Shown here: piece by piece, positions 21,036 to 26,358 of the stretch | How positions within the stretch are numbered: the first letter of the stretch is position 1 | How the letters are laid out: each line of letters begins with the position of its first letter | From: a virus | Reading direction: 5' to 3' (one strand) | Virus record (IMG/VR): IMGVR_UViG_3300002514_000125 | Coordinates: 524 to 26,881 of that record | Length of the DNA: 26,358 nt | The notes under the pieces: generated by a model | Seen by the model: only the letters and a program-made list of their open reading frames with translations | What the model was told of the DNA's origin: nothing | Database searches by the model: none | Made by a program: the position numbers and the translations under genes

Positions 21036-22587
21036 TTGAGAGGGTGTTCAATGGTTCATAACCTAAAGAGAGTAGTACTGGATGTACTTTATCTTGGTGA
21101 GGGTAACGGGTGACATCATCGAAAATAAATATTCCGCCGTCCACCATTCGACTGTGGAAGTAAGTTATAGCGTTGATAACTGCTGAAGCTTTGTGGTCTC
21201 CGTCAACATACACTAATCTGTAGGAATCTAATACGTAACGGTCTTCATCATAAATAGGAACTCCCTGACTATAAATTTTAAAGAAGTCTGTATCCGAAAG
21301 TTTCATAAACAGATAATGTTGGTTGTTGTCGGATGCCCACTCAAGCAACTTGGATTGCATGTATAACCCTAAACGGTTAGTGTAGGCGGGATAGCTCGCC
21401 TTATCGTTAAACCTAACTTGATTATCCTCTGTATCCCAGTAAGGGATATGACCGTAAGGGTCAATACCAATATGAATATTTGACTGCCCTGCCTCAGCAA
21501 ACACCTCCATAATTACTTTGGAATGTCCACCTCTATAAACACCAATCTCTACTGTACCCCCTGAGAGGGGGAGAACTTTCTCGCAGCACTCCTTAACTAA
21601 CCTCACGGCGTCCACAATGGGCATCCCTCCATCGTCAGAGATTAAAGGTTCCTCTTTCCAGAACTCCCCCTCCGACTCTCCTTCGACGGGTACACTAACA
21701 GGTCTCCATTCTCTCTTTTCTAGGTCAGGCAAATCTGTTTTTAAGTTTCCATACCGCTCAAACTTAGAGCGTAGCGCAGTAAGCTCGCTAGGGGAAAACT
21801 TTTGGGACGTTGGCTCGGGAGTTTTACAGTCTAACAAATTAAAGACTCTGGTGTAGTCCTCCCACACATCTACTTTAGGTAAGGGGTTACCTTCACCCGT
21901 ATCGGTATTATTAAGGGCATAATACTCAAAACCTTGGGATAAATGCCCGTTTAAGTGTAATGACCCGTTCCACACATACACATAAGAAGGGTCTGAAAAA
22001 CCCTCTTCTTTTGTATTTCCGAATATCCAGGTCTTAACGTTAGCTTGCCATTGAGGGTGCGGGTGTTGTGGTCCTTTAGGGTCTGGATTTCCAAAACCAG
22101 AACTCTTTAACAACTCAGTTAAAATAATATTACTACCCTCACAGCTATTACTAATAGCTTGGACAGTATCCACCCTCTCTTTATTATGCATCCAAGACAA
22201 CTGAATCTCTGGCTTGTATGCGACTCCCCCCGTCTCCTCTAGGCGTTGGATGCCATTAGATAAGTGCCACGGGAAATACATATCATCATCATCCCAAATA
22301 GCAGTGTACTTGCTGTTACAAAAAGTAATAGCGCTGTTGTATACATCAGGAATGGAGGTGAACTCCCCCGCATTGATAAGCTTTATATCTTTCCTCTCCG
22401 CCAGTTCTTCGGGCAATACTATAGGCTCTGCATGGTTATTAAATATGATAAGCTCTTTATCTTCGTAATCTTGCACATCATAATAAGCCACTGCTTTGGC
22501 TAAAAAACTAAAGCGGCCCTTAGTCGCACATAAACACGTTACTGTTGGGCGATGAGTGGGGGGTCCATCGAACTGTGCCGCGTCCAT
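20995..22587 (-). CDS. Glycosyltransferase-methyltransferase fusion
   Basis: 530 residues with two domains. Residues about 14-250 are a GT2 domain: VTCLCATKGRFSFLAKAV, ELIIFNNH and AIWDDDDMYFPWHL, with the DDDD metal site near 99-102. Residues about 325-530 are a class I methyltransferase: GTVEIGVYRGGHSKVIMEVF (motif I at 347-354), IGIDPYG, LVYVDGDHKASAVINAITYF and GGIFIFDD. Residues 255-320 form a charged linker. A single chain could add a sugar and methylate the product, perhaps capping chain growth. TAATG overlap with the upstream gene. Confidence 0.85.
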   Translation of the reverse strand: MDAAQFDGPPTHRPTVTCLCATKGRFSFLAKAVAYYDVQDYEDKELIIFNNHAEPIVLPEELAERKDIKLINAGEFTSIPDVYNSAITFCNSKYTAIWDDDDMYFPWHLSNGIQRLEETGGVAYKPEIQLSWMHNKERVDTVQAISNSCEGSNIILTELLKSSGFGNPDPKGPQHPHPQWQANVKTWIFGNTKEEGFSDPSYVYVWNGSLHLNGHLSQGFEYYALNNTDTGEGNPLPKVDVWEDYTRVFNLLDCKTPEPTSQKFSPSELTALRSKFERYGNLKTDLPDLEKREWRPVSVPVEGESEGEFWKEEPLISDDGGMPIVDAVRLVKECCEKVLPLSGGTVEIGVYRGGHSKVIMEVFAEAGQSNIHIGIDPYGHIPYWDTEDNQVRFNDKASYPAYTNRLGLYMQSKLLEWASDNNQHYLFMKLSDTDFFKIYSQGVPIYDEDRYVLDSYRLVYVDGDHKASAVINAITYFHSRMVDGGIFIFDDVTRYPHQDKVHPVLLSLGYEPLNTLSNDYKLAYQYNKTV

Positions 22588-23204
22588 TAATAATGCTCTC
22601 CTAAAACTTCTTTTATGAAGACGGGTTTACTCATCTGGGCTAACTCAGAAAAAAGATAGAAATCTGATTGTTTGCGCTTATCCTTCCAACCCCCTAAGGT
22701 TTCCCAGAGGGTTCTTTTCGCCACAAACTGCATACAATCAATATTCCCGTAGGCTATAGGATTACCTGAAAGGGTAACTCTTTTAGATTCGTTTCTGGGG
22801 GTACTATAAAACCTCCGCACCATGTTGGGATTCCCCCGCATAGGTCCCTCTTCCATACCTACCATGTCAATACCAAACACCATAGAATCATCCCCATAAG
22901 AAGAAAGAACTTCTAACGCATTAGGAGATAAAACATTATCGGGGTTAAAGTGTAAAATATACTCCCCCGTAGCCTTTTGTATGCCTATGTCCCGTAGGGT
23001 GTGACCCCAATCATCGTAACGCTTCTCTGTACATATCACCTCGACAGGAAACTCTTCTTCCGAGAGGAGTGGACCATCATGAAAACAAAGTATTTCAAAG
23101 TCCTGATACGTTTGATTTAAAATACTATTAACCCCACGCAAGAAAGTACCGTGGTCGATACTTCCTTGATAGTGAGGTATAATAATACTAAATTTGGGGC
23201 TCAT
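22587..23204 (-). CDS. Family 2 glycosyltransferase
   Basis: 205 residues. A classic GT2 opening, FSIIIPHYQGSIDHGTFLRGVNSILNQTYQDFEILCFHDG, then IGIQKATGEYILHFNPDNVLSPNALE with NPDN in the DxD place, and a late QFVAKRTLWETLGGWKDKRKQSDFYLFSEL segment like the GT2 acceptor loop. Cytoplasmic. Starts in an ATGA overlap with the small membrane protein. Confidence 0.85.
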   Translation of the reverse strand: MSPKFSIIIPHYQGSIDHGTFLRGVNSILNQTYQDFEILCFHDGPLLSEEEFPVEVICTEKRYDDWGHTLRDIGIQKATGEYILHFNPDNVLSPNALEVLSSYGDDSMVFGIDMVGMEEGPMRGNPNMVRRFYSTPRNESKRVTLSGNPIAYGNIDCMQFVAKRTLWETLGGWKDKRKQSDFYLFSELAQMSKPVFIKEVLGEHY

Positions 23205-23368
23205 TTTTTTCCGCGTAGGTATTGGTCCTTTTCATAGGACTTCCATTCATTCCTTGTCATAGGTCTTTGTGCAGCCATATAGAAGCCTAATACTAGAAAA
23301 ATAAATCCAATACCGCCTGCTATAATACTAAAGTTCTGAACCACTGTATTTACCATTGTTTCCATCAT
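23201..23368 (-). CDS. Hidden 55-residue membrane protein
   Basis: A short frame from tandem ATG codons at 23368: an N-terminal stretch METMVNTVVQ, one membrane helix (FSIIAGGIGFIFLVLGFYMA, about residues 13-32), then a basic, charged tail (QRPMTRNEWKSYEKDQYLRGKK). Its stop overlaps the next ATG as ATGA, and it fills what would otherwise be a 123-base gap in a tightly packed run. It overlaps the GT4 gene by 41 bases. Function unknown; it could anchor the glycosyltransferases at the membrane. Confidence 0.62.
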   Translation of the reverse strand: MMETMVNTVVQNFSIIAGGIGFIFLVLGFYMAAQRPMTRNEWKSYEKDQYLRGKK

Positions 23369-24596
23369 CTATAATTGCGTCCTTTGTTTTATGTTGGGCC
23401 TTAGCCTTAACATCCATAATCTCCCTATAAAGTTCGATTCTTCCGTATACATTTTTGTTAATATCGAAATGCTTATCGACAATTGTCTTTAGGTTCTGCC
23501 CCATCTCTTTAACGTGCTTCGGGTCTTTAATACACTTGGTGAGGATTCTAATCCAGTCTTTTTGAGGGTTAGAGGAATCAATAAGGTAGCCCGTCTCCCC
23601 GTTAATAATGGTTTCATCATAGCACCCTACATTTGAAGCAATTAAAGGGACGCCGTAACGCCCACACTCAGCCACTTTAATCTCAGATTTAGAATCGTTA
23701 AAGTTGTTCATTTGGAGGGGGGCTATAGCAATATCAATATTGGTATACATCTTTCCGTAATGCTCCGCAGGAAGTGCCCCGTACACTTGAAAGTTACGGT
23801 GGCGAATACCTTTAGACAGATACTTCTGATAGTTATCCCACACATCTTGTTGCCAATCAGGTTCAGGTTTGCCTGTCTGCTCATTTATAGGCATGGGGGG
23901 ACGACCGTACCAACCCCAATGAACATTTTCTGCGCCTGCTCTAGCGTTTACACCCATCGCTACCCCAGGGAACTCTTTAACATCTTCTTCGTGGTGAATC
24001 CCTCCAACCCATCCAATCCGAGTAAGCTTCTTTTTGGGAGCTTTGAGTTTAGGCTCATTCCAACACGGTAAGTTAAAATCAATCGCGTTTTTAATAATCA
24101 CCAAAGCTCTGCCAACATAATCGGCAATTCTCTCAGCAAATTTACGTTGAGTGACAGAAACGATATCCACCACCGCATAAATCCTCTTAGTGAGTTCTGC
24201 GAGGTTGTTATCTTTATAAGCACCGAACAACCTATGCCCTGTATACAAATCGGTAAGCAAGTCATCATTATCATAATGCGTAAGCTTACCCATAACAGCA
24301 GCACGATGCATCAACTCGAAAGTGTAGTTACCGCCAAAGTTATGAATGTTCTGGTGGAAGACAACGTCAGCCCACTCAAGGTTTTCAGGGGTAAAGTCTT
24401 TGAGAAGGATAGGTTTTCCATCCCCCTTGGCTTGCATAGCGTCTTTATCCCACCCTAAAGGGTTAAAGTCCATACGGACCTCTACCTCGTCAGAGTGCAG
24501 TTCCTGCAATTTGTTACAAGGGAGGATGACACGATAATATGCACATCCCCCCTCGTTTGCAGGACAAGCTAAAATCTTTAACTTGTCTTTCTTCAT
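23328..24596 (-). CDS. GT4-like glycosyltransferase
   Basis: 422 residues, GT-B fold. The N-terminal domain starts ILACPANEGGCAYYRVILPCNKL and includes VSVTQRKFAERI. The C-terminal domain begins LTRIGWVGGIHHEEDV, continues with YTNIDIAIAPLQMNNFNDSKSEIKVAECGRYGVPLIASN, the donor-site region with its conserved Glu pair, and NGETGYLID. The last 25 residues are polar. First gene after gp32, three bases on. Confidence 0.85.
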   Translation of the reverse strand: MKKDKLKILACPANEGGCAYYRVILPCNKLQELHSDEVEVRMDFNPLGWDKDAMQAKGDGKPILLKDFTPENLEWADVVFHQNIHNFGGNYTFELMHRAAVMGKLTHYDNDDLLTDLYTGHRLFGAYKDNNLAELTKRIYAVVDIVSVTQRKFAERIADYVGRALVIIKNAIDFNLPCWNEPKLKAPKKKLTRIGWVGGIHHEEDVKEFPGVAMGVNARAGAENVHWGWYGRPPMPINEQTGKPEPDWQQDVWDNYQKYLSKGIRHRNFQVYGALPAEHYGKMYTNIDIAIAPLQMNNFNDSKSEIKVAECGRYGVPLIASNVGCYDETIINGETGYLIDSSNPQKDWIRILTKCIKDPKHVKEMGQNLKTIVDKHFDINKNVYGRIELYREIMDVKAKAQHKTKDAIIDDGNNGKYSGSEL

Positions 24597-24599
24597 ACC

Positions 24600-25346
24600 T
24601 TAATCGACGTTTAGGCTTTTAAGGTTCGACAGAAAATCCGTGTCATCGTCATCCGATTGAGGAGTTCCGTTCCCGCTAGGGCGACCTGCAACAAGAGATT
24701 CCATCTCCATAGCCATCTTCTTAAGGTCATCATACTCGGCAACCTTGATAAGACCATGAATGTCATGAAGCTCATCCATCCACACAGCAACCTCCTTGGC
24801 GGAACCAGCCTCGCTCTGCTTCGGCTTAGGACCAGACTTGTCATAGCTCGGCCATTGACCTTGCGTATCCTTGATTACCTTGAAATCCCACCCCTCTTCG
24901 AGGTTAGTGATATCGCCGTAGTCCTCATCGAAGAAGCAGTCTAGAATCTTACCGAAGAGCTTCATACCCATCGAAAGAATCTTAACACTACCGTCGCGAC
25001 GGTCTACCACATTAGTGTAGTAACGTTTGCGGGGCTTAATCTGACGAGCGAGGTCTTGCGCCTCATCCTTCATCGGACCTTCTACCTTCCACAAGCGGTA
25101 ATACAAATCACATACAGGGCAGTCACCACCCTTTACTCGGGGGCAGTGATAGTTCTTATCGTTGATACGGTGGATTGCCGTCTCAGCGTAGAATTCATCT
25201 CCCTCATCTTTAGCAGGAAGGACGCGAACAACTGAAGTTCCTTCTTCCATCATGAAGAATTTCTTAAGGAAATCGTCGTTGCCGCCGCCACTTTGAGCCT
25301 TTTGAATTTGCTCGTACTTTTTACGTAGTTCGTCTAAGTTTACCAT
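24600..25346 (-). CDS. gp32-like single-stranded DNA-binding protein
   Basis: 248 residues with the T4 gp32 plan. A basic N-terminal segment (DELRKKYEQIQKAQSGG) for cooperative contacts. A zinc site: His59 or His67, Cys68, Cys76 and Cys79 in HCPRVKGGDCPVC. A core with RKRYYTNVVDRRDG and MKLFGKILDCFFDEDYGDI. A flexible acidic tail ending DDDDTDFLSNLKSLNVD, which recruits partner proteins in T4. It coats single strands in replication and recombination. The 5' leader is A-rich without a Shine-Dalgarno site. Confidence 0.9.
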   Translation of the reverse strand: MVNLDELRKKYEQIQKAQSGGGNDDFLKKFFMMEEGTSVVRVLPAKDEGDEFYAETAIHRINDKNYHCPRVKGGDCPVCDLYYRLWKVEGPMKDEAQDLARQIKPRKRYYTNVVDRRDGSVKILSMGMKLFGKILDCFFDEDYGDITNLEEGWDFKVIKDTQGQWPSYDKSGPKPKQSEAGSAKEVAVWMDELHDIHGLIKVAEYDDLKKMAMEMESLVAGRPSGNGTPQSDDDDTDFLSNLKSLNVD

Positions 25347-25365
25347 AGTTTTTTATTTGTTGAAA

Positions 25366-25461
25366 TTAGTTAAGAAGAGCTATAATTAACGCGTATCCGA
25401 AAATCGGAGCCGTAAGGCAGAACCCCACTAAAAGCTCCTTCAGGAAGCGTTTTCTCTTCAT
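25366..25461 (-). CDS. Tiny membrane peptide (31 residues)
   Basis: ATG at 25461: MKRKRFLKELLVGFCLTAPI, then FGYALIIALLN. A strongly basic N-terminus followed by one hydrophobic helix. It lies in the only gap between the UvsY-like and gp32-like genes. GACTATAATA stands two bases before the ATG, with no ribosome site. It could be a membrane-acting peptide or part of the gp32 leader. Confidence 0.5.
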   Translation of the reverse strand: MKRKRFLKELLVGFCLTAPIFGYALIIALLN

Positions 25462-25463
25462 AG

Positions 25464-25473
25464 TATTATAGTC
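25464..25473 (-). promoter_or_regulatory. GACTATAATA box upstream of the gp32 gene
   Basis: Minus strand GACTATAATA, CT, ATG. It starts at the last base of the upstream gene's TAG stop, so the TATAATA part is not constrained by coding. No matching -35. It would drive the tiny peptide and the gp32-like gene, a gene needed in large amounts. Confidence 0.5.
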
Positions 25474-25925
25474 TAACTAGTGTAATTATCACCAATTAGT
25501 TTGGATTCTGCTCGCTTATTTGCAGATATCTGGACCAACATATCTTTCTGGTGGTCGAGGGAGTTTAGTATGTTTTTAGCCAAGTAGTACTTGTGTGAAG
25601 CTTCCTGATGGGTAAGCTCTGCCTGTGCTACAGAAGGGTCGGTAACAACGTAAGAGTCCAAAGCTCTATCAGTTGCCTTCTTACCTTCGTCAAGTAATTC
25701 TTGACGGCGTGCCTCTTTAACCTTAGCCTCCGTACGGTCACGTTCAAAACCGAAGTTTTCCATTTCACGTTTAGCGTAGGCAAGAACAGCACCAAAAAAA
25801 GCATACACTCCAGTATGCGTAAGAAGTGCATTCTCTACGTTATGCTCATTGATGTTAAGATACTTTTTAGTTATCTCTAAATACGAGTCTTCTAGACTGT
25901 GGTAGGTTGTTTGGATATCATTCAT
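25473..25925 (-). CDS. Possible UvsY-like recombination mediator
   Basis: 150 residues from the ATG at 25925 (the first in-frame codon upstream is TTG). All helical: LTHTGVYAFFGAVLAYAKRE, then RTEAKVKEARRQELL, a polar hinge, then LTHQEASHKYYLAKNILNSL and DHQKDMLVQISANKRAE. The order of helices and length (T4 UvsY has 137 residues) recall UvsY, which loads UvsX onto gp32-coated DNA, and gp32 is adjacent. Identity is low by eye, so this is a position- and shape-based suggestion. Confidence 0.42.
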   Translation of the reverse strand: MNDIQTTYHSLEDSYLEITKKYLNINEHNVENALLTHTGVYAFFGAVLAYAKREMENFGFERDRTEAKVKEARRQELLDEGKKATDRALDSYVVTDPSVAQAELTHQEASHKYYLAKNILNSLDHQKDMLVQISANKRAESKLIGDNYTS

Positions 25926-26262
25926 TTGGACTAAAAATATATTCAAATAGTTCAGGGTTTAAGCCTGCTAATTGCTGTATCATATTAGATGTTACAGTAG
26001 TTAAGAATTCGTTACCCATTTGAGGCATCTCATCGTCATCACCCAACCCATACAAATCAAAGGCGATATGGCAAATCTCATGAAGGAGAGTTCCTTTGTA
26101 ATCTTCAATGCATTGATTGGGGTCAATCGAGAGAAGGCATTTGGGGAACTCCACGCAACCATAAAGATTATCTTTCGCAAGCGTTTGTTGTTTAATGGTA
26201 AATGTTTTTATACCAGTATAAACAACCATGGGGTGTACAGGTTTGGGGAATTTAGGAGTCAT
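25918..26262 (-). CDS. SprT-like zinc peptidase domain protein
   Basis: 114 residues. TLLHEICHIAFDLYGLGDDDE carries HEICH (61-65), an HExxH zinc site, and the following NEFLTTVTSNMIQQLAGLNPEL resembles the third helix of small phage metallopeptidases related to SprT or ImmA. Such genes are common beside phage replication genes, usually with unknown targets. Overlaps both neighbours by about ten bases. Confidence 0.75.
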   Translation of the reverse strand: MTPKFPKPVHPMVVYTGIKTFTIKQQTLAKDNLYGCVEFPKCLLSIDPNQCIEDYKGTLLHEICHIAFDLYGLGDDDEMPQMGNEFLTTVTSNMIQQLAGLNPELFEYIFSPNE

Positions 26263-26358
26263 CAGCAGTCGTTTGGGTTATGACTAGTCTAGAGTAATCA
26301 ATACCGATAGGGGTAATGAAGCGAGCGCGCCCATTACGAGACTTCATTAGATAAAGTC
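26252..26358 (-). CDS. C-terminal end of a probable replicative helicase (partial)
   Basis: Only the last 34 residues are inside the window: LYLMKSRNGRARFITPIGID, then YSRLVITQTTADDS and a stop at 26252. The K-S-R-N-G-R turn followed by a strand and a hydrophobic final strand is how DnaB/gp41-type helicases often end. Its location next to gp32 and UvsY-like genes fits. The tail overlaps the next ATG by 11 bases. The identification rests on a short piece. Confidence 0.4.
   Translation of the reverse strand, partial: LYLMKSRNGRARFITPIGIDYSRLVITQTTADDS

Noticed and set aside
1-26358. Insertion sequence, integrase or attachment sites
   Set aside because: No transposase or integrase motif and no terminal inverted repeats were seen; nothing suggests a temperate life cycle in this window.

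Overview
This window is almost certainly part of a tailed, T4-related (myovirus-type) bacteriophage genome, probably from an aquatic source. The reasons are a gp32-type single-strand DNA-binding protein, a UvsX/RecA-like recombinase, a UvsY-like candidate, the C-terminal end of a probable helicase, a DUF3310 gene, a lone tRNA, many tiny ORFs, and stop/start overlaps (TAATG, ATGA) at most gene junctions. Every credible gene lies on the minus strand, so transcription runs from high to low coordinates. The host cannot be named from the sequence. Clear Shine-Dalgarno sites before some genes, a lipobox and a TTGACG-N17-TATAAT promoter point to a bacterium with ordinary sigma-70 promoters.

Layout in transcription order. 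(1) 26358-24600: replication and recombination block (partial helicase-like end, HExxH peptidase, UvsY-like candidate, tiny membrane protein, gp32-like SSB). (2) 24596-19214: glycan block with five glycosyltransferases, one fused to a methyltransferase, and a hidden 55-residue membrane protein. (3) 19207-16503: UvsX, a methyltransferase, another glycosyltransferase and an RmlC-like cupin. (4) 16503-13555: membrane proteins, unknown proteins and a Clp-type AAA+ unfoldase. (5) 13472-11083: rmlA-rmlB-rmlD-like genes for dTDP-sugar synthesis, preceded by a strong terminator. (6) 11064-8993: two tandem paralogous proteins, possibly structural, then small genes, a class-I-shaped tRNA with anticodon UAA, a terminator, and a region dense in an AAAGTCAA motif. 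(7) 8864-1319: a sigma-70-type promoter at about 8300 followed by a compact run: CobS/MoxR-like AAA+ ATPase, HExxH protein, unknown, VWA protein, divergent sigma-like protein, unknown, DUF3310 and several small ORFs including a lipoprotein. (8) 1312-33: a glycosyltransferase-like gene and a small ORF.

How it may work together. The Rml-like genes could make dTDP-L-rhamnose or a related sugar. Seven or so glycosyltransferases and two methyltransferase domains could build and cap a glycan on the virion or on the host surface. The CobS-like ATPase, HExxH protein and VWA protein form a MoxR-VWA type chaperone module. The Clp-like protein keeps a VGF tripeptide where ClpP-docking unfoldases carry theirs, which suggests use of host ClpP. 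A box GACTATAATA, lacking an obvious -35, recurs 0-6 bases before start codons and may be a phage-specific promoter giving leaderless messages. A gp55-like sigma candidate is encoded in the same window.

All functional calls come from reading motifs; no database search was run.
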